This document shows, in pieces, positions 1 through 6,512 of a stretch of 13,136 nucleotides of DNA; positions within the stretch are counted from its first letter, which is position 1, and every line of letters starts with the position of its first letter. The position numbers and the translations under genes were made by a program. Under the pieces are notes generated by a model. It was given only the letters and a program-made list of their open reading frames with translations, ran no database searches and was not told where the DNA came from. The stretch is from Caldilineae bacterium. Its GTDB lineage: Bacteria; Chloroflexota; Anaerolineae; J102. The stretch is taken from positions 1 through 13,136 of the forward strand of contig DUEQ01000437.1 of assembly GCA_011192085.1 (NCBI GenBank), in the 5' to 3' direction.

Positions 1-849
1 CGCGGCCTCGGGCCGGATGACCAGAGTGGCGAGCTGGCCCTCGCGCAGGCCTGCGGGGAGCGCCGCGGGCTGGAGCAGGCCCGCGGGGGTGTCGATGCGG
101 GGCGGGCTCAGGGAGATGACGGGCCCGGAGAGGATATTCGTCATGCCCAAAAAGCGGGAGGCAAAGGGAGAGACAGGCCGCAGATAGAGCGCCTCGGGCG
201 TCCCCACCTGCTCGATGCGCCCCTCGCGCATGAGCGCGATCCGGTCGGCCACGGCAAAGGCCTCGATCTGGTCGTGCGTGACGTAGATCGCGGTCTGGCC
301 GAGATGTTTGAGGATGCCCCGCAGTTCGATGAGGAGATGGTCGCGCAGAGTGCGGTCCAACGCGCCAAGGGGCTCGTCCAACATGAGCAAGCGGGGATTG
401 GGGGCCAGACTGCGGGCCAGGGCCACCCGCTGCTGCTGACCTCCGCTCAGTTCATACACCTGCCGCTCCTCATAGCCCGGCAGCGCCACCAGGTCGAGCA
501 GCTCGGTCACCCGCTCTCGGATCCGCTCCTCGGTCCAGCCGTGCATTCGCAATCCGAACGCGATGTTTCGCCCCACCGTCATGTGCGGAAAGAGGACATA
601 CTCCTGGAACATAAGCCCGAAATCCCGCTTGTGGCTGGGCGTGCGGGTGATGTCCTCCCCATCCAGCAGAATGCGCCCGGCATCAGGCTGTTCCAGCCCG
701 GCGATGATGCGCAGCAGGGTGGTTTTGCCGCAGCCGCTGGGCCCGAGCAGACACACGATCTCCCCTCGCGCCACGTCCAGGCCCACATCCCGCAGCACGG
801 GCGCGGCGTCGAAGCTTTTCGAAATGCGTTCAATGCTGAGAAAAGGCAT
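1..849 (-). CDS. ABC transporter ATP-binding protein, iron/polyamine/thiamine type (3' end cut by window)
   Basis: Cytoplasmic ATPase subunit of an ABC importer; 283 codons are visible and the C-terminus lies beyond the window. All motifs are intact: Walker A GPSGCGKTT (residues 36-44), Q-loop Gln82, signature LSGGQ (134-138), Walker B LLMLDEP (154-160), D-loop LGALD (161-165) and switch His192. From about residue 230 the chain enters a TOBE-like domain, ending in the typical RPE motif. This architecture is that of PotA, FbpC, ThiQ and sugar (MalK/UgpC) ATPases, so the substrate cannot be fixed. It is not the double-ATPase protein that serves BMP-type systems, so the upstream lipoprotein is probably not its partner. 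The start at 849 gives the usual family N-terminus, but no Shine-Dalgarno is visible. Translation may be coupled to the methyltransferase gene, which ends 26 bases upstream. Confidence is high for ABC ATPase, low for substrate. Confidence 0.95.
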   Translation of the reverse strand, partial: MPFLSIERISKSFDAAPVLRDVGLDVARGEIVCLLGPSGCGKTTLLRIIAGLEQPDAGRILLDGEDITRTPSHKRDFGLMFQEYVLFPHMTVGRNIAFGLRMHGWTEERIRERVTELLDLVALPGYEERQVYELSGGQQQRVALARSLAPNPRLLMLDEPLGALDRTLRDHLLIELRGILKHLGQTAIYVTHDQIEAFAVADRIALMREGRIEQVGTPEALYLRPVSPFASRFLGMTNILSGPVISLSPPRIDTPAGLLQPAALPAGLREGQLATLVIRPEAA

Positions 850-861
850 GTCAGGCGAAAG

Positions 862-875
862 GATGGCGCGCCATC
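862..875. repeat. 14-bp perfect palindrome between two genes
   Basis: GATGGCGCGCCATC is a perfect palindrome filling half of the 26-base gap between the methyltransferase stop (876-878) and the ABC ATPase start (849). In RNA it could form only a short hairpin with a strained loop, and no U-run follows, so it is not a good terminator. It could be a protein-binding site, a restriction-type palindrome (it contains GGCGCGCC) or chance in GC-rich DNA. Confidence 0.4.
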
Positions 876-2141
876 TCAATCCGGCGTCGCATCCGCCGCC
901 ATGGAGCCGTCGCACCCCCCAGGACCGGCTGCACAGATCAGCATCCAGGGTCTTCCGGCGACGCGAGTGAGGACGACGATAACGGGACGGCCTTGGGGCG
1001 TGCGGCGGAGCTTGCGGCGAAAGGGCTCAGGCGCGATGGGCGAGCCCCGTTTCTTCACTGCGATCACCATCGCATTCATGGCCCGTAGACGCCGATTGAG
1101 GGTCTTGAGATGGAAGGGATGATGCTCCAGGATGGGCCAGCTTCGTGCGAAGGGCGTCTCCAGCGATGCATCGCCCGAGAGATAGGCGATGGTCTCATCA
1201 ATTTGCCACAAACCCAACCGTTGTGCAAGATCACCCACCGCGGCAGCGCGAATGACCGCAGGGTCCGGTTCGTAGAGGAACGCGCCCGGGCTGGCCACGG
1301 GAGCCCTGGCCCCCGAACGCCATAAGCTCGCGCCCGCGGGCAGCACCGTGGCCCGCCTGCCAGGCCGCTGCACCAGGTCGCCCAGCCACAACACCGCCTC
1401 CTTCAACTCCCCATGCAGGCTAATCCACTCCGCCTCGGCCTCAGGCGGGATGTGCGCATGGTCCAGCCCCGGCATGAGCTTGACGCCCAGGTGCGGCATG
1501 CGGGTGCGCTGCAGGGACAACAACGCTCCCAGGGGCGGCTGCAATGCATCGGGATGAAAACGGCGGCCGGCCTCATCCCGCCGGGCGGGATCAGCCCAGG
1601 CCGCAGCCATCTCCCAGGCCGGCGCGGTCACGTCGGCCTGGATAGGATGGATGACGTGGGAAAGGCCCCAGGCGCGGGCGTTGGCCTGCACGAGGGCCAA
1701 GGCCAGGGCGCGGCGATCCACGGCCAACACCTGCGGTCCCACCTGGGCCAACGCCAGGCTATCCCCGCCCAAACCGCAGCCGAGATCGGCCACCCAATCG
1801 AATCGGGCGTAGCGTCGCGCGGTCCACGCAGCCACGGGCATGGACGTGGCCTGCTCCAGTGCGGTCGCCTCGAAGAACATCCTGCTGGCCCGACCAGGGA
1901 ACTTGCGTTCCGCCCGACGGCGCAGGCGGGCCTGGGTCACCAGGGCGCCCGCCTGCTCCGGGGAAAGGGCGCGGCGCAGGCGGGCGAGGGTGGACAAGAG
2001 CTGAGAGTCATCGGGCGGGGCCTGGGTGAGGACCTCCAGCCAGGGTCGGGCCTCATCCGAACGCAACCACCGCAGCAGTTCGGGGAACATCCTGGTTTGC
2101 CGAGGGGAACCGCGGCCCAGTTGCAGCGGTTTTTCAGTCAA
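876..2141 (-). CDS. Class I SAM-dependent methyltransferase with C-terminal THUMP-like domain
   Basis: Predicted cytoplasmic methyltransferase of 421 residues. An N-terminal helical part (about 20-85) precedes a Rossmann-fold domain with SAM motif I VADLGCGLGGD (117-127), an acidic residue after strand 2 (AVDRR, 140-144) and a motif IV-like DPARR (184-188) in place of the usual DPPY/NPPY. The C-terminal third, from about residue 285 (FLYEPDPAVIRAA onward), matches my recollection of the THUMP-like domain seen in uncharacterised bacterial methyltransferases related to cap-guanine-N2 enzymes. The target is unknown; an RNA base is the most reasonable guess. The start chosen is a TTG at 2139-2141 with GAGG four bases upstream. 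The alternative is ATG at 2088-2090, which has AGG directly against the codon and so looks poorer. It lies 51 bases after the BMP lipoprotein gene and 26 before the ABC ATPase, same strand. Confidence 0.85.
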   Translation of the reverse strand: MTEKPLQLGRGSPRQTRMFPELLRWLRSDEARPWLEVLTQAPPDDSQLLSTLARLRRALSPEQAGALVTQARLRRRAERKFPGRASRMFFEATALEQATSMPVAAWTARRYARFDWVADLGCGLGGDSLALAQVGPQVLAVDRRALALALVQANARAWGLSHVIHPIQADVTAPAWEMAAAWADPARRDEAGRRFHPDALQPPLGALLSLQRTRMPHLGVKLMPGLDHAHIPPEAEAEWISLHGELKEAVLWLGDLVQRPGRRATVLPAGASLWRSGARAPVASPGAFLYEPDPAVIRAAAVGDLAQRLGLWQIDETIAYLSGDASLETPFARSWPILEHHPFHLKTLNRRLRAMNAMVIAVKKRGSPIAPEPFRRKLRRTPQGRPVIVVLTRVAGRPWMLICAAGPGGCDGSMAADATPD

Positions 2142-2161
2142 CCAACCTCACAAGCGCCAAA

Positions 2162-2200
2162 CGCCCTGCGCGACGAGGTGGCAACATCGTCATCAGGGCG
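2162..2200 (-). terminator. Hairpin over the BMP gene stop codon; possible attenuator or weak terminator
   Basis: Outer arms CGCCCTG (2162-2168) and CAGGGCG (2194-2200) pair perfectly. An inner stem GACGA (2172-2176) with TCGTC (2187-2191) pairs inside them, leaving a 10-base loop. Read on the minus strand, the hairpin overlaps the lipoprotein stop codon (2193-2195) and is followed by only three T residues. It is therefore at best a partial terminator. It could also shield the upstream mRNA from 3' decay. Either role would favour expression of the binding protein over the downstream methyltransferase. Confidence 0.45.
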
Positions 2201-3284
2201 CGTTCTTTTCATAGATCCATGGCTCAGAGGGTCGCAACAGGCCCACCAGGATGTTGTCTCGCACCTGGTTGACCTCCGCCTTCAGCCCCTGCCCCACCGC
2301 ACTCTCGAAGCGATGATAGGGGGCCAGGGCCACGCCGTTGTTATTGAGATCGCCCAGGTAGTCCTCGCCCCCGCGGAAGGAGCCGCCCGCGACCGCGGCC
2401 ACGGTGTCGAAGACCGCCTGATCGGTGTTTTTCATGACCGACGTCAGAACCACGTTGCCATATTCGGGAAAAGCCTCATACCAATCGACGATAACGCCGA
2501 TGAACATGCGATTCCTCTCTTGCGCGGCGCGAGCGCTGCCTTTGGCCGCGTCTCGGGCCACGGCGAAGATGATATCGCAATCCTGCGCGAAGAAATCTTG
2601 GGCCATCTGATAGCCCTCATCCTCCGACGTCGCATCTTGCAGGAAGACTCCCTCCTTCGTATACACATCCCAACCCAGGATAGCCAGATCCACGCCGTTC
2701 TGACGACGATAATAATCCGCGCCATGGACGAATCCGGTCATGAAATCGGTGACAGCGGGCGTATTCGCCGCGCCATAGGTGCAGACCACGCCCGTGTTGC
2801 TCATGCCTCCGGCCAGATACCCGGCCATATAGCTAACCCCCACCACATCGAAACGAATGCCGCGCACATTGGGGGCGTTGGAGGGCGCGTCCACGATGGC
2901 GAACTTCACATCGGGGTTGGCTTTGGCCGCAGCCCCCGTGGCGTCTGCCGCCTCCGCGCCCAGGGTGATGATGAGATCCGCGCCCTGGTCCACCAGGGCG
3001 TCAATGCCCCTGGCGAAATCCTCCTCCGAAACGCTTTCCTGATAGCTTGTTTCGATAGGAAAGAGATTCCCCGCTTTTTGGATTCCCTTCCAGGCCAGCC
3101 GAGTGAAGAACTTTTCCTCGATCCCGCCCATCGCGGTGACCAGCCCCACGTTGAAGGATTCGGTTGAGATCGCTTCTGGCGTTTGCGTCGGTGGGGATGA
3201 GGAAGACGCTTGGGACTGGGTGCATCCAGCCAACAAGAGGAGGGCCAGCCCCGCGATGAAGAATAACATCATGTTTTTCGACAT
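2193..3284 (-). CDS. BMP-family ABC transporter substrate-binding lipoprotein
   Basis: Extracytoplasmic binding protein of the BMP/PnrA/Med family, whose characterised members bind purine nucleosides; 363 residues. A lipoprotein signal runs MSKN, then a hydrophobic stretch, then lipobox LAGC, with the acylated Cys at 21. A low-complexity Ser/Thr/Pro linker follows. Family features include the opening strand FNVGLVTAMGGIEEKFF, the segment DFMTGFVHGADYY, the AQDFFAQDCDIIFAVA region and the C-terminal ALAPYHRFESAVG segment. The usual GGI-D-D-K-S-F is here GGIEEKFF, so the ligand may differ from nucleosides. The start at 3284 is preferred over an ATG at 3311 because GGAGG sits five bases before it. 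A promoter at 3365-3394 drives it. No BMP-type permease or double ATPase follows, so the transporter partner is elsewhere or missing. Confidence 0.92.
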   Translation of the reverse strand: MSKNMMLFFIAGLALLLLAGCTQSQASSSSPPTQTPEAISTESFNVGLVTAMGGIEEKFFTRLAWKGIQKAGNLFPIETSYQESVSEEDFARGIDALVDQGADLIITLGAEAADATGAAAKANPDVKFAIVDAPSNAPNVRGIRFDVVGVSYMAGYLAGGMSNTGVVCTYGAANTPAVTDFMTGFVHGADYYRRQNGVDLAILGWDVYTKEGVFLQDATSEDEGYQMAQDFFAQDCDIIFAVARDAAKGSARAAQERNRMFIGVIVDWYEAFPEYGNVVLTSVMKNTDQAVFDTVAAVAGGSFRGGEDYLGDLNNNGVALAPYHRFESAVGQGLKAEVNQVRDNILVGLLRPSEPWIYEKNAP

Positions 3285-3289
3285 TGTCG

Positions 3290-3294
3290 CCTCC
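3290..3294 (-). promoter_or_regulatory. Shine-Dalgarno GGAGG of the BMP lipoprotein gene
   Basis: GGAGG lies five bases upstream of the ATG at 3282-3284 on the minus strand. It decides between that start and an in-frame ATG at 3309-3311. The upstream choice would put nine extra residues before the signal peptide. Confidence 0.8.
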
Positions 3295-3301
3295 ATGATT
3301 A

Positions 3302-3317
3302 CGGGCGTCATCGCCCG
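3302..3317 (-). promoter_or_regulatory. Small hairpin in the BMP gene 5' leader
   Basis: CGGGCG (3302-3307) and CGCCCG (3312-3317) form a perfect six-pair stem with a four-base loop. It lies about seven bases upstream of the Shine-Dalgarno in the predicted leader of roughly 74 bases. It could affect ribosome access or RNA stability, but may be chance in GC-rich DNA. Confidence 0.3.
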
Positions 3318-3364
3318 GCATATTGGTTGCTTGACGGGAGTCTATCTTACAGCTTGCGAACTCA

Positions 3365-3394
3365 AGTATAGGCGCGTTGGGCAGGGAATGGCAA
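3365..3394 (-). promoter_or_regulatory. Predicted sigma70-type promoter for the BMP lipoprotein operon
   Basis: On the minus strand a -35 box TTGCCA (3389-3394, five of six to consensus) is separated by 18 bases from a -10 box TATACT (3365-3370, five of six). Transcription would begin near 3358, giving a leader of about 74 bases before the ATG at 3284. Confidence 0.65.
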
Positions 3395-3428
3395 CCGTTG
3401 GAGGGGGTTTTTCGATGCCCTGACCAGG

Positions 3429-3448
3429 TTTGCGCGAGCCAGCGCAAA
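3429..3448. promoter_or_regulatory. Operator-like dyad between two divergent promoters
   Basis: TTTGCGC (3429-3435) and GCGCAAA (3442-3448) form a perfect 7+7 inverted repeat around a six-base spacer. It lies between the predicted promoters of the two divergent solute-binding lipoprotein genes. With a one-base bulge the pairing extends by GG (3427-3428) and CC (3450-3451). Size and position fit a dimeric repressor site that could control one or both genes. It does not match any metal-regulator box I know well, and no regulator gene is adjacent. Confidence 0.45.
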
Positions 3449-3483
3449 GCCGTTGCAGAATCGCCGAGATCCGCGTCGCCGAT

Positions 3484-3513
3484 TTCCCTTCGCTTCCCGC
3501 CTGGCGGTATACT
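3484..3513 (+). promoter_or_regulatory. Candidate promoter of the zinc-type binding protein gene
   Basis: A good -10 box TATACT (3508-3513) lies about 40-45 bases before the ATG at 3560. The -35 side is poor: TTCCCT at 3484-3489 (18-base spacing) or TTTCCC at 3483-3488 (19-base spacing). A weak -35 would fit a gene that needs an activator or has low basal expression. Confidence 0.4.
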
Positions 3514-3559
3514 ACTACATGCATTGTCCACGCACCCTTCTCTTCCTGGAGTGTTTGCC

Positions 3560-4405
3560 ATGAGCGTGAAAAGGTTCGCATGGTTGCTGCTGCCGCTGAT
3601 CCTCCTGGTAACCGCCGCGTGCAGCGGTGAAACCTACGAAGCGCCCCCCGCGGACGCCGACGTCAACGTCGCGGTCAGCATTCTGCCCCAACAGTATTTC
3701 GTAAAGAAGGTGGGGGGCGACCATGTCTCGGTGTTGGTCATGGCCGGGCCGGGCGTGAATCCCCTGACCTATGAACCGCCCAAAGGACAATTCCAAGCGC
3801 TGAAGGCGCGGGAGATTTACTTCCTGATGGGCATCCCGCCCGAAACCGCATGGCTGACGGACATCCAGGAGGCCGCGCCGCATATCCAACGCGTCGACAT
3901 CAGTCAGGGCGTCTCAAAGATTGATAACGATCCCCACATCTGGCTGGCCCCGCGGCTGGTCAAAATCCAGGCGGAGAACATCGCCCAGGCCCTCATGGCC
4001 GCGGACCCCGCGCACGAGGTCGACTATCGGGCCAATCTGGAGGCGTTTCAGGTGGAGCTGGATCGTTTGGATAAAGAGATCCGTCAGGTCATGACGGAAA
4101 ATGGGGCCGAGGGCAAGCTTTTCATCGTCGGTCACCCCGCCTGGGGCTATTTCGCCGCGGATTATGGCCTGGAGATGGTGAGCATCCCCGAGCATGCCAC
4201 GGACGCGCAGTTGCAGGAGTTGGCGTCATTGGCCACCCGCAAAGGCGTGGAGACCATCTTCTATCAACGTGGATTCGACGAAGAATCGCCAGCGAAGCTG
4301 GCGAACATGATCGGCGGACGGGTCGTTCCCCTGGAGCCCCTGAATCCCAATTGGGAGGCGAATCTGCGCAGCGTGGCGTTGATGCTGGCCAAAAGCGTGC
4401 GCTAG
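3560..4405 (+). CDS. Zinc/manganese-type ABC transporter substrate-binding lipoprotein (TroA/ZnuA superfamily)
   Basis: Metal-binding lipoprotein of 281 residues. The signal peptide ends in lipobox VTAAC with Cys at 21. The mature protein shows the cluster A-I fold: VNVAVSILPQQYFVKKVGG, NPLTYEPP (67-74), DPHIWLAPRLVKIQA (124-138), the long backbone helix region (about 150-180), GHPAWGYFA (191-199) and GGRVVPLEPL near the end. Likely ligands are His126, His192 and an acidic residue near Glu211. The usual first-ligand His, as in DPHTYEP, is replaced by Leu69, a state I recall in a subfamily with NPATYEP-like motifs. There is no His-rich loop. The start at 3560 has GGAG eight bases upstream (3548-3551), and the signal peptide begins there; the upstream in-frame extension is not credible. 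No permease or ATPase gene is adjacent. Confidence 0.9.
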   Translation: MSVKRFAWLLLPLILLVTAACSGETYEAPPADADVNVAVSILPQQYFVKKVGGDHVSVLVMAGPGVNPLTYEPPKGQFQALKAREIYFLMGIPPETAWLTDIQEAAPHIQRVDISQGVSKIDNDPHIWLAPRLVKIQAENIAQALMAADPAHEVDYRANLEAFQVELDRLDKEIRQVMTENGAEGKLFIVGHPAWGYFAADYGLEMVSIPEHATDAQLQELASLATRKGVETIFYQRGFDEESPAKLANMIGGRVVPLEPLNPNWEANLRSVALMLAKSVR

Positions 4406-5551
4406 CTATTCCTGGTTGACGCGATCCAGGACCGCCAGAATGTCTGGGCCATACGTTCGAACCCGCCACGGGCCCAGAACGCCCAACGCCTGCAGGGCCT
4501 CTAGATCGGAGGGATTGGCCCGGGCGATGGACATGAGCTTGCTGTTGGTCATAACCACATCGGGCTCCACGCCTCGGGCCCGAGCTTTCTCGGTGCGCCA
4601 GCGACGGAGGGCGTCATAGCGGATCAGCGCGGCTTCGTCGAGACGCTGACCCCCATTGCGGAGGGGATATGCTGGCGGCCGCGCCCGTCGCCCCTGCCGG
4701 ATGACGTGCAGCAGCTTGCGGGCGAGGTGCGGTGGAAAACGCCGGGGGAAGCCAGGGAATCGGTGCAATTCCTCCAGCGTACGGGGCATGTCGCGGGCCA
4801 GCGCCACCATGAGATCGTTGTGCAGGATGCGATAGGGAGGGACGTTGCGCTGCCGGGCCCGCTGTTCTCGCCATGCGAACAGGGCCTGGAGCACGGCCTG
4901 TTGCTGGGGCTTCAGATCGCGAGCGCCCGGCAGCCGCCAGAAGCTGGGCGCAGCCTTCTCCTTCCACCGAATCGATCGCAATTCCTCGAACACCTCCTGA
5001 GCCTCCTCCCACCGCCCCGCGGCCCGCAATTCCCGTTCGATCTCATCGCGCAACGGCAGCAGAAAGTGGATGTCGAGTCGGGCGTAGGCCAGTTGCTCGG
5101 GGGATAGGGGGCGTTTGCCCCAGTCGGTGTGCTGCATTCGCTTATCCAACGCGATCCCAAATCGCTGTTTGAGGATGGATGCCAAACCGGGATGGGACCA
5201 ACCCAGAATGCGCGCGCCCCACAGGGTGTCGAACAGATTGCCAAACGTCCAGCCGAAATCCCGATGCAGCAACAACACGTCGTTCTCGGCGGCATGCATG
5301 GTGACTTCGATGTCCTCTCGGGCCAAAAGCTCGCCCAGGGGCGCGAGTTCGCGCAGCTCCACCGCGTCAATGATCACATCGCGCGCGTCGGTGGCGATCT
5401 GGATCAGGCAGACCTGATAATGATAGGCGTACATACTGTTGGATTCCGTATCCAACGCGAAACGCCCGGCCTGTTCCAATTCCGCCACAAGCAGTTTCAA
5501 TTGATGGGGTTGAGTGATGACCATGGGTGGAGGCAGGTCCGGCATCTTCAT
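4406..5551 (-). CDS. rnd: Ribonuclease D-like 3'-5' exonuclease with two HRDC domains
   Basis: Exoribonuclease of the DEDDy family, in characterised bacteria involved in 3' trimming of tRNA precursors and other stable RNAs; 381 residues. Catalytic residues are visible: Asp34 and Glu36 in FALDTES (Exo I), Asp91 in HAAENDVLLL (Exo II), and Tyr156 with Asp160 in YARLDIHFLLPL (Exo III). Two HRDC modules follow, at about 213-287 and 305-376. This is the length and layout of full RNase D. The start at 5551 has GAGGAG at 5560-5565 and lies two bases after the rsgA stop, so translation is probably coupled. A longer frame to 5707 overlaps rsgA and is rejected. It is last in the six-gene run, and its TAG abuts the stop of the convergent zinc-binding protein gene. 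Confidence 0.93.
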   Translation of the reverse strand: MKMPDLPPPMVITQPHQLKLLVAELEQAGRFALDTESNSMYAYHYQVCLIQIATDARDVIIDAVELRELAPLGELLAREDIEVTMHAAENDVLLLHRDFGWTFGNLFDTLWGARILGWSHPGLASILKQRFGIALDKRMQHTDWGKRPLSPEQLAYARLDIHFLLPLRDEIERELRAAGRWEEAQEVFEELRSIRWKEKAAPSFWRLPGARDLKPQQQAVLQALFAWREQRARQRNVPPYRILHNDLMVALARDMPRTLEELHRFPGFPRRFPPHLARKLLHVIRQGRRARPPAYPLRNGGQRLDEAALIRYDALRRWRTEKARARGVEPDVVMTNSKLMSIARANPSDLEALQALGVLGPWRVRTYGPDILAVLDRVNQE

Positions 5552-5553
5552 AC

Positions 5554-6483
5554 TTAGGGCTCCTCGACATACTTGGGCGCTTGGGACGCCTCCTCGAAAA
5601 GCTGAAGATAACTTTGCCAGCGATGAGGATGGATCTCGCCCCGCGCTACGGCCTCCCGCACCGCGCAGCCCGGCTCGTTGATATGCGTGCAGTCGCTGAA
5701 TCGACATTGCGGGGTCAGCGCCCGGATCTCGGGAAAATAATCGGACAGCTCATTGGGACGGATGTCCCACAACCCCAACTCGCGCAGGCCCGGCGTGTCT
5801 GCAATGAAGCCCCCCGTCGGCAGGGGATAGAGCTGAGCCCACCGCGTGGTATGCTTCCCCTTGCCGATGCGCATCAGCTCGCCCACCTTCAGATTCAACC
5901 CTGGCAACAAGCGGTTGATCAACGAGGACTTTCCCGCGCCCGACGGCCCCGCCACCACGGTGATATGATCTCGCAGATGGTTTCGCAGCGCGTCGACGCC
6001 TGCGCCCTCTTTGGCGCTCACGTAATATACGGGATACCCGATGGCCTCATACAACCCGAACGCCTCCCTCGCCCGGGCCTCGCCCGTGAGGTCGATCTTG
6101 TTGATGACGATAAAACTGGGTATCTCCGAGGATTCCGCGGCCACCAGAAAGCGATCGAGAAGGAAGAGATTGGGCTCGGGCTCGGCCGCGGCGAAGACGA
6201 CCATGATCTCGTCGGGGTTGGCCAGGATCACATCCTCGACCGGGGTGAACGCACCGGGCCGCCGCCGAGAAAGCACGCTTTTGCGGGGCAGGATGGCGGT
6301 GATCTGGGCCTCGCGCTTGACTTCATCCACGGGCCTAAACTGCACTCCATCACCCGCGGCCACCAGCGTCGTGCGGCGACGACGGCGCTTCAGCCTGCCG
6401 GTCACCTTGCAGCGCCAGCGTTCGCCCTCCTCGGAGAGGACGTCGATGAAGTCAGAATACACTCGAAGAACGATACCCTGCAT
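5554..6483 (-). CDS. rsgA: Ribosome small subunit-dependent GTPase RsgA (YjeQ/EngC)
   Basis: Circularly permuted GTPase that acts in late 30S subunit maturation. As written it has 309 residues. An N-terminal OB-fold (about 1-60) is followed by G motifs in the permuted order: G4 NKID (128-131), G5 VSAK (155-158), G1 GPSGAGKSS (179-187), G2 around GKHTTR (with Thr212-Thr213) and G3 DTPG (229-232). The C-terminal zinc knuckle CRFSDCTHINEPGC uses Cys260, Cys265, His267 and Cys273. The ATG at 6483 starts exactly where the OB fold begins. A TTG at 6537 would add 18 residues and overlap the upstream glycosyltransferase gene by 25 bases. Neither start has a clear Shine-Dalgarno, so the start is uncertain. 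Next to rnd it forms an RNA/ribosome-related pair. Confidence 0.95.
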   Translation of the reverse strand: MQGIVLRVYSDFIDVLSEEGERWRCKVTGRLKRRRRRTTLVAAGDGVQFRPVDEVKREAQITAILPRKSVLSRRRPGAFTPVEDVILANPDEIMVVFAAAEPEPNLFLLDRFLVAAESSEIPSFIVINKIDLTGEARAREAFGLYEAIGYPVYYVSAKEGAGVDALRNHLRDHITVVAGPSGAGKSSLINRLLPGLNLKVGELMRIGKGKHTTRWAQLYPLPTGGFIADTPGLRELGLWDIRPNELSDYFPEIRALTPQCRFSDCTHINEPGCAVREAVARGEIHPHRWQSYLQLFEEASQAPKYVEEP

Positions 6484-6512
6484 TCGCGTGGAAGCGTGAG
6501 AGCGTGTGGGCG

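Noticed and set aside
274..1122. A 282-codon plus-strand frame across the ABC ATPase and methyltransferase
   Set aside because: It crosses two well-supported minus-strand genes and their junction, with no recognisable domain.
1413..3167. A 584-codon open frame on the plus strand
   Set aside because: It lies antisense to the methyltransferase and the BMP lipoprotein, both of which have clear family motifs and starts. Its translation is low-complexity, rich in Gly, Arg, His and Gln, typical of antisense frames in GC-rich DNA.
3285..3358. A riboswitch in the BMP gene leader
   Set aside because: The predicted leader is only about 74 bases. It contains one small hairpin and no purine-riboswitch-like core that I can recognise.
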